Origin: Sweltsa coloradensis
Lineage: Eukaryota > Arthropoda > Insecta > Plecoptera > Chloroperlidae
Assembly: GCA_024449915.1 (NCBI GenBank)
Contig: JAMZAV010010740.1
Span: forward strand, 1-64,000
Direction of reading: 5' to 3'
Length of the DNA stretch: 64,000 bases
The stretch's first letter is position 1; the number at the start of each line of letters is the position of its first letter. This document shows, piece after piece, positions 12,541-22,539 of the stretch. The notes below the pieces were generated by a model, which worked only from the letters and a program-made list of their open reading frames with translations, did no database searches and had not been told where the DNA came from. A program made the translations under genes and the position numbers.

Positions 12541-13753
12541 TAAAATGTTATGTTTAAAAAATAAAAATAAAATAAAAACAAAAAAATAATAAAATATAAT
12601 AATAAATAATAATAAAATATAATTAAAAATAATAAAAATAAAAAAATAATAAAAATAATAATAATAAAAAATAATAATAAAATTTAAAATTAAAAATCCG
12701 TACAACATTTTTAGCTCCGGTTTTAACCGAGTTTGTATGAAATCATCCAATAAAAAAATATTTTTAAACATAAGATAAAGGGGACCTTTTTTCTATTTAC
12801 ATTTCAATTTAAATTCTTACGTTAAAATTAAAATTTTAAAAAAAAAATAAAAAAATAAAATAAAAAAAAAAATAATTTATAAAAGAATAAAATACGATAA
12901 TCATATATTTTAAAAAATTAACAAATTTATAATTTTATGTTTCCCTCAAACGATTTATAAATAAAAGTGAAAAATGTATTCGCATAGTGTTAATGATTTT
13001 TTTTCCTATACCCTTTTCCCCGAAGGTTTTCACCTCGATGAAAATTTTCATTGGTTAGAATGATGACATATTCAAGTTTAAACTTGTCTTGAATGCAACC
13101 CTTATTCCTGAAATTAAAATGTGACTTTCAATTATGCAGAGTTTATGAGATGGATTATCTTGCTGAGTTGTTTTTTCAAATTTGCACATGTCGGTGATGA
13201 TGACCCCGTTGGAGGAAATGAAAAATCTATGACGAGCGAACAATTACATTCGTGTTTAGAAAAATTTAAAAAGTTTTTTGCTTCCATTGGATCCACATTT
13301 ATGTTGTGCTTAGGACCATTGGGTATTATATTAATAATATATATATTGGTGACGTTATTTTGGATCCCCAGTATGTATTCGAAAACCGCGGGCTATGACT
13401 GATGCTTAAGCCCCCTTTGCAAATTTTAAAAAAGCGCGGGTCTGTCACCATAGTCTCATTGGTGTTTTAAAATCACGTGGGTTGGACCACCGTATGCTTT
13501 GAATACCGCGATTATGGCTTGGTTGGTGCTTAAGTCCTTCTGTCAAAATTTGAAAAAAGCGCGGGTCGTGACGCTTTGGCTCATTGGTGTTTAAGATACG
13601 TGGGGCGGATCCACAAACTCTAGCTAATTTAAAATTGGTCGCGAAGTGAAAAAAAATTAACAGAAGCTATTTGTTTAAAGCCGTGTGACGTTTTTGGGGG
13701 AGGGGTGGTTTTTCGAAGCTATTAAATATCAACAAATTTTCCTTGACATGCAT

Positions 13754-13831
13754 GTGTCTTGCTAGCCCCCGCGGTTAACGCGATGACTAGTAATCCCAAA
13801 GGGTTTCCCGGGTTGATCAGGTTCGAGACAC
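13754..13831 (+). repeat. tRNA-like head, second copy
   Basis: Counterpart of 4,237-4,310, with GTGTCTT and GAGACAC stems and GGTTCGAGACA kept and some indels between. Confidence 0.45.
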
Positions 13832-14039
13832 GGTAAAACTGACACTTTTTTTTAAAGGGCGCTTTCAAATTGGAAATAAAAAATGAATTAAAAAATAAAA
13901 TATCATTTTAAATTCAAGTACCAAAAAAAGGTTCTTTGAGTGCGGGGTGCCGGGACCCCAAAAAAGGGCGGATATTTTAAATGGGGCGAGGACACGGCAA
14001 AAGATTACGACAAAAATAAAAAAGGGGGGGCAGAGCTAA

Positions 14040-14470
14040 AAAGGGCCCAACAAAAATGGCGGCCCAAAATGGCGGTTACCTAAAAGGGGCGGCCAAAATG
14101 TCGGCAAACAAAATGGCGCTCGAACAAAAATGGGGGGCCCAAAATGGGGGTCGACCTAAAATGGCGGATGAACAAAAATGGCGGCCAAGATGGGGAAGCT
14201 ATAAAGGCGCCGGGAAACAAATGTCGGACAAAAAGGAAATTGGAAAAATTTAAAAAGGCGGAAAATGGCGCTGGAAAAACAAAATGGCGGACAAAAAAGG
14301 CGGCTGGAAATTTAAAATGGCGGACAAAAGGGGACGGAAAATTTAAAAATGGTACAAAATGGCGGGGGGGAAATTTAAATGGCGGACAAAAAGGGGGGAC
14401 GGAAACAAGATGGCGACCGAAACAAAAGGCGACCGGAAAAAAAATGGGGGGCCCGGAAACAAATGGCGGG
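14040..14470 (+). repeat. ATGGCGG array, second copy
   Basis: Same motif array as 4,505-4,935, with several units reduced to AAAAGGCGG by indels. The lysine- and tryptophan-rich frames on it are artefacts. Confidence 0.75.
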
Positions 14471-14559
14471 TGTCACTGACCGGAAAAACGTCATACGCCA
14501 TATTGGACCCTTAGGGTCCACCGTATGGGGGCGTACTTCGGCCCATTCCCTCACTCAAA

Positions 14560-15345
14560 GGGGGTTCAAAATTAACAATTATCGGCTCTGCTTTTCAACG
14601 GGGGCAACAAAATTTAAAATTTTAAAATCCCCTTTACATACCGGTCTACAAGCGAACTGTTTGCAAATTTTACAAGCCCCTGTTTGCCTTTTTGATAATA
14701 GGATTCCAAATAAGTTCACTGAGTCTATTTCCAAATCTCACAAACACCCATTAATTAGTAAAATACAACTTGATTTCAAAAAAAAAAGTCGTCGTTTTTT
14801 GTTGGGGCCTGGGCATTCTGGGATTTTTTGGAAATTTATTCGCCGACCAAGTGGGAAAAAAAAACAAATTTTGCTATTTTGTTGTGACCCCTGATTTAAA
14901 GCATTCTTTAAACGCAAACTTAAAGAAAAGTGGTGCAAAAAAATGGCATACCATGAAAAAAAAATAACTTCGCGAAATAAAAAACAATGTAACACCTTGG
15001 ATCTCTTCAAGGCGCTCTTCTCGGCTTTTTTTTCCTTTTCGTTTTTTTTTTAAAATTTAATTAAATTTAAAAAAATCCTTTTTTTCCTCCTTTTTTTCTT
15101 TTTTCATTTTTTTTCATTTCCCCATCCTTTTTTTTTATTTATTATTCATTAATACTTTTAATTCATTTTTTTTTGTTTGTTTTTGTTTTTTTTTTGTTTT
15201 TGTTAACAAAAAAGTTGTGTTTTAAAATGTACTAAATGTAGTTTTTTGTAGTTTCTGCATCTATGTTATTGATTAATTTAGTTGTCCTCCTTTGTAAATC
15301 GTTTTTTTTAACTGAATGGATAGAGTTAAATAAATAAAAAATAAA
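14560..15345 (+). mobile_element. LINE 3' relic with RNase H remnant
   Basis: Across two frames around 14,780-14,850 one reads the pieces FCW...GPGHSGI and GN.FADQV. These correspond to the WVPGHSGI-GNE-AD block that ends the RNase H domain of I-like LINEs. Single-base G and T errors split it. An A-rich AT tail with AAATAAATAAAAAATAAAA near 15,330-15,350 marks the 3' end. Non-functional. Confidence 0.6.
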
Positions 15346-16190
15346 ATAAAAAAAAGAGGTTTTTCTGACCCCTCCCATTACTCAGGGTATTTTTAAGAGG
15401 CGAAGATCCACTTCTAGTGAGCAGTGTGGTGGATTTTAACTTTAACACATTTTAATAAATGTCCTAACACAGGAGGAAAAAGGAAAGATTTTAAACTAAA
15501 AACCCATTTAAAAGAACTTTATCTGATAAATCTGAGTTTGCCCAAAGTTTTGTATCTAAAAACAAAAAAGCTGACGTAGGGTTTAAAAAAAAACACGAAT
15601 TATAAAAAGAATACGGGCCTAAAAACCTTAGGTAGGAGCCCTTAAACACTAATAAATATTACTTTACTTTTCTTTCTACAACGGAAAATTAAATGTAAAA
15701 ATAATAAAAAAATATAAAATATGAATATAGACTCAACATAAAAGGTAAAAATTTGGCCATAAAAACTATCCTTACCGGCAAAAAGAAAATAAAAATCGTG
15801 CAAATGCATTCTTTTTGCAAGAATTTCGTATTTCCCATAAAAATTTTCAACTATGGGAGTTAATCTTAAATTTAATTAAATTTTCGTTTTGGATTTTCAA
15901 AGATTAAAAGTGATGTTTTTAACTCTATGAATAAATTACTGTTTTTAAATTTTGGGAAAACGTCTTCGTGTCAAAGCCAAAGGTTGAACCCTTTTTTTCT
16001 CTCGACTCCCCATCATATCTCCCGGCATTACTGACTTTTAATTTTTTATTCATCTTCTTGAAATGTAGGTACTCATACGTTGGGGGTTAAAGTGTAACTG
16101 GTGCGGAGCTGGCCCCCTTTGAGGGAAAAGTAACGCTAGGAAGTTGATCCGGGTTCGTTTACATTTTCCCCCGTGAAATTAACTGATATG
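15346..16190. other. Noisy AT-rich stretch, nothing recognised
   Basis: Many homopolymer runs and no credible coding frame. Sequence quality looks poor. Confidence 0.4.
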
Positions 16191-16194
16191 GGAG

Positions 16195-16440
16195 TTAATA
16201 GGGGGGGTAGTTTTTGGTTTCAAAAGAGTAAGTAGATACATGGACAAGTACTCTTAGTGAAGAGGGGTGAATAGTTCCTAAGGCTAAATCATGGAAAAAT
16301 GAATATAAAATAGAAAGCGTATTTTAAAGTGAACAAGTGATATGTAATCATAGTATGGTATACTAGTATTGAGAATTGAAATCGTTTGAATTGATGTTGA
16401 GATTTATAGAAAAAATGAATTATAATAGGTATGAAAAAAA
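16195..16440 (-). repeat. Dispersed repeat (LINE 3' UTR-like), inverted copy
   Basis: GTGAATAGTTCCTAAGGCTA and TATGGTATACTAGTATTGAG here are reverse complements of sequence at 21,265-21,460. The plus-strand copy ends in AATAAAG and a pentamer tail, so this looks like the 3' part of a retroposed family. Confidence 0.7.
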
Positions 16441-16515
16441 GCGCAGAGATAGGCGAATGCCTCATGTCAGGAGTATGAACGTGTTCCGCATGAGTAGCCT
16501 TGGTATGGCAAGCAT

Positions 16516-17156
16516 CTAACCTTTTCTTGGTGCTTGCCCTTTAGCTTTTAAATTTAACAATCTGCTCGCTTTTTTACCTCCAACGATCGATGCCACCTCT
16601 TGAGATGCCCCAATCTTCATAAATGTTGTAGAAAATATTCCCGTTTTGGAAGAAAGGCAACGATGTAATAAATTTTTTTAAACCCAATTTTTTATTTATT
16701 TCAATTTTTGGAGGCGTACGTTTTCCCCATTTTCTTTTTAATGTGTCTTTAGATGGCTTGCATGACATGGCCTGAGTTTTTATCCACATCTTTTTTTTCT
16801 TCTAAGATAGGGGCTTTTCCCCCTTCAGGATACTTTTTGGGGGTTTCCGGCAACGCACCCTACGAATCTCTCGGGTGGACGTTTTTTGTGAAGTGGGGAG
16901 ATGGGTGGAGCTCATCAGGCTTTGTTGGGTCATTTCCTCTTCGGAGGGATAGGCATTGACAGATCCGACCAGCTGCAGGCCAGCGCGATTCTTTTTTGCT
17001 CCGTTTTCGAATAATACCCTTTGTACAGCTGGGCCCCTAAAAACGTCATGGGCGTTTCCACCAAAACCCTTTTTCCAATCCTGTTGCCCAAGGGGGTATT
17101 TGTTCACCCCCCCCGGCCACACTCTTGACAAAAATCCTCTTCGTTCATTCATTTAA
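16516..17156 (-). pseudogene. Unknown gene, 3' coding block broken by indels
   Basis: Three frames share the coding signal. One contains GNAHDVFRGPAVQRVLFENG and LQLVGSVNAYPSEEEMTQQS; another EEKKDVDKNSGHVMQAI; the last runs KIGASQEVASIVGGKKAS to a TAG at 16,516-16,518. The protein end would be basic (KAKGQAPRKG). Breaks coincide with homopolymers in a stretch of poor quality, so sequencing error is as likely as true decay. No domain recognised. Confidence 0.45.
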
Positions 17157-20100
17157 AAACCAGGGATTTACCAAGTATCTTAACGAAGAAGGTGAAGGTG
17201 CTCCCATTTGTGATGACTGTGGCAAATTTTAATTATAAAAAAACCCTTTTAGAAACCCTTTCCCAAAAAAAAATAGTGATAAAAAGATTTTAATTAAAAA
17301 CCCTTTCCCCCAAAGAAAAATTTTTCAGGGAACTCCCCGACAAGCGATGACGCATTAAATTTCTGCTTTTAAAATAAAACCTTTTAAAAATTTAATTTAT
17401 TTTCAATCAGAAAAAATTCGATGGGCATGATAACTTACTGTTTTTTCCCTAACCCCCCAAAAAAGTAACTAACTCTTGCCCTCTCTTTCGAAAACCCAAA
17501 AGTGTAGCTCCCCCCCCCCCCCCCCCCCCCCCCTCGAATTCTAAATTTTCCCCTCTCAGCAAATTTTATGTCCCTCCCCGATATCTCAGCAACCCGCCTC
17601 ACCATTATCGATCGACGATTATAAACGGGGAAACCCCACTCTTGAAATAAACCCGTTTTAAAAAAAAATTTAAACATAGCCCCTAGTAGTTTCATTACAT
17701 TTTAACTTAAAAATACTTAATTTTAAAAATCAATCAGAACAAATGATACCTTGAGATGGAGAACAAAGGCATCGGAAGATTCTTTTATCGATGGTTTCCA
17801 TCCCATTCTTTTGGATGACTTGCAGATGTGTGTGGACACAATGGGGTCAGCAGCATCTGGACCAATTTGTCACGTGTTTCTGGAAGTGAAGCATTAAGCA
17901 CTGAATAGGGGCGGTCTTTTCCAAGTGAAAAACATTCGATGAACTGGATCATTTTTAAGAGATGTGCGAGAATTATAACTTATTACGTGAATGTATGATC
18001 ATTGATCACCCAAACAATCCCCCTCCCTTTGACTACCTCCTCGACGGCGACGACAGTGACAACACGGACAGATGATGACACAGACGGAGACGACCACGAC
18101 GTGGGGGAACCCCTGCCCTCCCCACGCTTGTGGCTGGTTCTGACCAGCACAGGCCTGCCCACCCCTTGTCCCCCGCGTCGCCCCTTACGTCCCTCCCTTC
18201 GTCTCGATTAGCCAAGTTGCATAAATATGAGACGTTAAGCAATATCCAATCAATCAATCAACTGGCATTGAGGATGGCAGCAATAATACAGTCATTTTGA
18301 ATTTTGAAATGAACAATACAATAATTAGAGAACAAAAATGATTTTTTTCAATGTTGGTTACTTATTTCGTGACCGTAGTAGGTACCGTGTAATAGTTTTT
18401 GATCTTGACTAGCTACTTTTGGATTCGTGTTTATTTTAAATTTGGCATCTAGGCCAATAGTATTTTACGTATACTCAACTGACACCGCATATAAATAACA
18501 ATGTATAAAATACAAGTGAAAATAAAACAGGAAAGTTCAAGAAAAATTAACTAACAAAAGATGTTAAGAAAAGGAAAAAAATTAAATTGTATCTGTGCCC
18601 ACTCACCAGTTGAAATATCTTTTTCCTTCAACATAAGTAATAGTTTTGACGCTGTCGAGTCTTTCAAGTTTTTCTTGAAGTAAGGAACTATTTTCTCAAT
18701 AAATCGCCAGTTTTTGAACATAATGTCGACCTTGTCAGCAGGAAACTTCTTAGCAAAGTCAATTGCAAACTGTTGAGAAAGCAAAAGAATCAATGTTATA
18801 TAGGATGTCTAATTTGATACATAGCCCTAAATAAGGGTGATAGGGTGCCAGAATTTCTTTATGGATATGCAACCAAATGACAAACTTTATATATTAAGGC
18901 TATTGTACCACCTCTGGCCGATAATTTGAAAGTCGAAGAAACATGTCTGAAAAGTTTGCTGAATGAAAGAAGACCTTTAAAATAACAGAAAAAAAATTGG
19001 AATTTTTTTTTGGCGGGACATAACCTAACTTTTGGAAATTATATTTAGATTTTTGGACAAAAGTGTAATATACAAGACTAGTTCAAAATTGAAATTTTGA
19101 GAATCGGTTTTCTGGACGTAGTTTCTTAACACCTTTAGCTATAACTTGACTATTGCTAAAATAGTTTTCTGAAAATAACAGTTGGTGTTCGAATTTTTTT
19201 GTCAAACGGTACAAATACGAGTTTTGCCCCCCCCCCCCCCCCCCCAATAACTAACTAAAAGCTGATGTACTTTAAATATAATATAGGCTTATGCTTAGAA
19301 CTTGATTGAGAATTTGAATTGTTCAATCAAGTTCTAAGTGTAGGCCTATATTATATTTAAAGTATTAAAAAATCAATTTAATCAACTTGATCTATTTGTT
19401 TGTTATAACTTACTATTGATTAAACTTTGAATTTTTTTAATTCAGTGAAACTTTTCAATGATACTGATTTAATAAATTTTTAGTAAGCCTACAATTTATA
19501 TAATATTATATAAAGAATTACTGTTAGTTTCAGTTTATATTAGGCATTAAAGAAATAAAATAGAACTACACCATCTTAGACACACATTTACTAGTGGCTT
19601 ATTATTACTTCACCATGGTCTACAGTACATGGCTGAAACAAAATAATGTTATGTACAGGTAGCCTACTCTTCATAAAAATAAAAACCTTATGGGCCTAGG
19701 AACAGGCCTATACCTAAAAAACAATCGTAGGGTGATCACAAACATGGTGATCATGAACCGACCGTCCTTGTCGAAAGCCAGATTGTTCTGGGTCATGCAG
19801 CTTGCGGCTCTCCAAACCCACATTAATCTTTTATTGATCATACGTTCGAGAAGCATACACAGGCAGCTCTTGAGTGAAATTGGTCTATAGTTCACAAGTT
19901 GGTCTTTGTCTTTGCCTGGTTTCAGGATAAGGATTGCTATGGCTTCCCTCCAGGAGACAGGGACAGTAGCCCTGTGGTTTTAGATTTTCAATATTTTATT
20001 TTGTCTTAATCAGTTAGAAAAAAATCACAAATATAATAAATTTTGGAGTTTTGAACAAAATCTAAATTTGTGAGAACTAACTAGGAAAACGCTTAAGTCC

Positions 20101-22180
20101 CGCCGCGTTTGGATGAGCTTGCTTGGAACAGAAGAAATGCCAACCCAGACAATACAAGGACTTCAAAATGCGGAACTATATCATATTTATTATTACGCAC
20201 GTTCTATTATGAGAAAATGATATTATCGTCAATGTTTATTCGTGATTATCTTTTAAATAATCAAAGAAACTCAAAGCTCGGTTACAGCAATATAAAATTA
20301 ATATAATGCTTTTTAAGAGATGGTAATATTGTGCAACAAGTGGTCACTTGACATCTAGGCTAGCAGGCCCCTACGAGTATTTTCGCAGCATTAAAGATTG
20401 CAGGAAAGTCATGTTAAAATTTAATTGATGCATTATGTTCAAGTTCAAACGACTAAAGTGACATCCAAGCTACGATTCATGGATTTTGGGAAAACAAGTT
20501 GTTTTGAGACGTCCAGTTGGGGTAGTCTAGTTGACCTATAGGCAGTGCAAGCAATGTTGTGTTATTATAAATTTGAACCGGAAATAGAAATTAAAGTCGA
20601 ATCGGTAGAGAACAGGTTCGGAACTGGTTTCCGGGTATCCGAATTGCAAATTATATTCTGTTATTTGACATTGAGTTTCCTCATTTGTACAAAGAGATAA
20701 CGTACACAGTCACAGTGTATACCCTGAACATATTTTTTTAGTAAACTGTGGTGTAAAGGTATATATTTCACTTTGGGATACGCCGTATACCCTCCATGAC
20801 ACGACAGTTTAAGTCTATACTTCACAAGTACCTAGTACACTTTCACCATTCTGTACACTACGGGAACAACAATTTGCAACTATAATGGAAAACAAATATG
20901 TGGGACATGAAATGCTATGTGTTACAGAAGCATCGTCCATAATAAAAGTAAAATCCTTGCTTTAGGCAATATCTGTGACTGAATGTTGTATTGTCACGAT
21001 GAACCTCGTTACACTTATAGATTTTTTTATTTAGTAATTAAAATACACATTTTATTTGATTATCCATTTTATATTCCTATTAATTTTCCCCCTACAAACT
21101 GCCCCTTATAGATTCGTACTACTACACGTATATATTAAATACAATACTAATTCCATTTCATAATCATTATATCATATCAAATGCTAGTGTTTTATATTAT
21201 TATTCATCCTAAATAACATCGTATTGTATCATATCAAACCAATTACTCATTTCATTTTTTCATTTCAATACTCAATTAATCTATTCAAACAACTTCAATT
21301 CTCAATACTAGTATACCATACTAGTAATATACATATAACTTGATTCACATGAAATATGCATTCTATTTTATTATTCATTTTTTACCATGTTTTAGCCTTA
21401 GGAACTATTCACTCCCTCTTCACGAAGAGGTGTATACTTGTACCATGTATTAGTCTTAAGTGAATAAAGATCTACTCTACTCTACTCTACTCTATTTTAT
21501 TATTGTATTTTATTTATTATATTTATTAAGTTTAGATTTTAATACATTTTTAAATTTGTTAAGTTTACAAAAATAGAAGTCAATTGTAAAAGTGGCAATG
21601 ACTTGGGTCATCCGGCAGGTGCGACAGGCTCTGCGTTGTCGGGCCAAACCTCCTGTGAATTGTAAAATTACGGGCCATCAAATTCCAACTCGCAATCTTC
21701 TCGTGGTTTGACCCGTGATTAGGGGAGTTTTTCTCTCTGAAACTAATGGCGAGCTCTGGGTCGTCGTCGGCAACTTTCTCCTTCTGTTTGACTACCTCCC
21801 CGACGGCGACGACAATAACAACACGGACGGATGATGACACAGACGGAGACGACCACGACGTGGGAACCCCTGCCCTCCCCATACGCTTGTGGCTGGTTCT
21901 GACCAGCACAAGCCTGTCAACCCCTTGTCTCCCCGCGTCATCCCTTACGTCCCTCCATTCGTCTCGATTAGCCAAGTTGCATAAATATGAGACGTTAAGC
22001 AATATCCAATCAATTGTAAAATTACATTGGGTCAAGTAAACATAAATATAGAGCCATTGTTTCAATTTAAAATGACATTAAATGTAAATACCTCCAAGAA
22101 TGTAAGCTCGAAGAAGCCAATGAGGTCTTCCTTGGTCCATCCATTGTAAGGTTTTTCAATGCCATCGTCCATATGTGATT
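16516..22180 (-). CDS. Spliced gene of unknown family (overall extent)
   Basis: Several minus-strand exons with consensus splice sites and matching phases form one gene. Exon A (22,092-22,180) carries the likely start (MDDGIEKPYNGWTKED). Exon B (18,607-18,769) and exon C (17,750-17,856) follow. Downstream coding at 16,516-17,216 is broken by indels in a noisy stretch. The predicted protein is hydrophilic and lysine-rich, about 300 residues or more, with no signal peptide or membrane span seen. I do not recognise a domain. Introns hold retroposed repeats and a LINE piece, as expected of host introns, and nothing ties the exons to a transposon. Phase agreement (A ends 0, B starts 0 and ends 1, C starts 1 and ends 0) is the main support. 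The end is less sure than the start. Confidence 0.6.
17172..17216 (-). CDS. Unknown gene, possible short exon D
   Basis: TTGCCACAG precedes and GTAAAT follows 45 bases reading SSQMGAPSPSSLRYL in phase 0, which fits after exon C. It could instead run on into the next block without splicing; the noise here prevents a firm choice. Confidence 0.4.
17510..17533. repeat. Poly(C) tract, 24 bases
   Basis: Uninterrupted C run between the exon C and exon D blocks of the minus-strand gene. Confidence 0.9.
17750..17856 (-). CDS. Unknown gene, exon C
   Basis: Acceptor ATTGGTCCAG and donor GTATCA flank 107 bases. Joined in phase to exon B they read D-AADPIVSTHICKSSKR and end SSDAFVLHLK. The whole 107 bases are open only in the frame that exon B demands, which argues for a true exon. 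Confidence 0.6.
18015..18262 (+). repeat. Retroposed repeat family 1, copy a
   Basis: Shares a block rich in GACGACGACC, then TTGTGGCTGGTTCTGACCAG and the 3' end GCATAAATATGAGACGTTAA with copies at 21,592-22,009 and 34,698-34,845. It ends in a CAAT repeat tail. A SINE or LINE 3' end; no open frame of its own. Confidence 0.75.
18607..18769 (-). CDS. Unknown gene, exon B
   Basis: Acceptor TTTCTCAACAG and donor GTGAGT flank 163 bases that are fully open. They start FAIDFAKKFPADKVDIMF and go on through NWRFIEKIVPYFKKNLKD. The run of K, F and I residues suggests a helical, basic fold. It begins in phase 0 and ends in phase 1. This is the best defined exon of the gene. Confidence 0.7.
19227..19245. 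repeat. Poly(C) tract, 19 bases
   Basis: Uninterrupted C run just before the hairpin at 19,268. Confidence 0.9.
19268..19364. repeat. 97-bp hairpin (inverted repeat, 42-bp arms)
   Basis: The left arm (19,268-19,309) begins TACTTTAAATATAATATAGG. The right arm (19,323-19,364) is its reverse complement with a couple of mismatches, and the loop is 13 bases. Either a small foldback element or the source of a stable RNA hairpin. Confidence 0.75.
19690..19985 (-). mobile_element. LINE reverse transcriptase fragment
   Basis: The minus strand reads SWREAIAILILKPGKDKDQ, then NYRPISLKSCLCMLLERM, then NKRLMWV. This is the stretch before RT motif A in I-like and Jockey-like LINEs, and is close in wording to the RT at 36.6 kb. 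About 100 codons remain, with a frame change near the GFRxGRS position. It lies in an intron of the minus-strand gene. Confidence 0.8.
19986..21264. other. Intronic or intergenic, nothing recognised
   Basis: No coding frame with support. Low-complexity AT sequence rises after 21,000. Confidence 0.4.
21265..21497 (+). repeat. LINE 3' UTR-like repeat with (CTACT)n tail
   Basis: Plus-strand copy of the family at 16,195-16,440. It ends GTGAATAAAGAT followed by CTACT repeats (about 21,470-21,497), a 3' end typical of LINEs that close on a short tandem repeat in place of poly(A). Confidence 0.7.
21592..22009 (+). mobile_element. Retroposed repeat family 1, copy b, with 12-bp target duplication
   Basis: TCAATTGTAAAA stands at 21,580-21,591 and again at 22,010-22,021, exactly bounding a 418-bp element. 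The element ends with the family 3' sequence GAGACGTTAAGCAATATCCA. No clear box A/B is seen at its 5' end, so it may be a 5'-truncated LINE rather than a SINE. Confidence 0.75.
22092..22180 (-). CDS. Unknown gene, exon A (start codon)
   Basis: Acceptor GATTACAG and donor GTATTT flank 89 bases that read ESHMDDGIEKPYNGWTKED and end FFELTFLE. The ATG inside it is the likely start. It ends in phase 0, which matches exon B. A short first-exon candidate far upstream (about 26,691-26,720, ending at GTAAGT) has the wrong phase and is not included. Confidence 0.6.
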
Positions 22181-22487
22181 CTGTAATCATTTGACATTTC
22201 AACACATTAGTATTTTTATTTTAAATTTATCATTCAATCAATGTTGCGGGTGTGTGGAGGAATTAAAAAAATTCCAAACATGAACTAGCTATTCCTACTG
22301 CCACCTCGTCAGCAATATTAACAACCCAAATTTGGACGAATTCTTTGAAACAATATATGATAAAATGCAACGTGCTGGAATGTAGAGAAAACATCAATTA
22401 AAACCAAGGCAGAGATTTACTGTTTGTCTTTGCTAGGTTCTTATTGGATTTGTTATTATTAAGATATAAAACACATGGTTTGCTCAC

Positions 22488-22538
22488 CTCTCGTATGTGT
22501 ATGGCTGCGTCACGTCCTAGTCATCCATGTTCAGAGAT
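22488..22538 (-). other. Possible 5' UTR exon
   Basis: On the minus strand CACATCTGTCAG precedes and GTGAGC follows a 51-base block. It has stops in every frame, so it could only be untranslated leader spliced to exon A. Speculative. Confidence 0.3.
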
Positions 22539-22539
22539 C

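Larger units (their letters stand above)
8077..14515 (+). repeat. Duplicated segment A, copy 2 (indel-rich)
   Basis: Same order as 175-4,975, but with dense one- or two-base losses and homopolymer length changes. It is longer because of an antisense LINE inserted at about 10,780-12,540. It has one 207-bp unit where copy 1 has two. The error pattern looks like unpolished long-read sequence. Real differences (the insertion and the unit number) show that the two copies are distinct molecules or loci. Confidence 0.85.

Noticed and set aside
12535..12771. Tyrosine- and phenylalanine-rich minus-strand frame
   Set aside because: A reading of the (AAT)n tract, not a membrane protein.
17160..17225. 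Plus-strand text CDDCG that looked like a LINE zinc finger
   Set aside because: The minus strand of the same bases gives a phase-consistent exon, which fits the neighbouring exons better.
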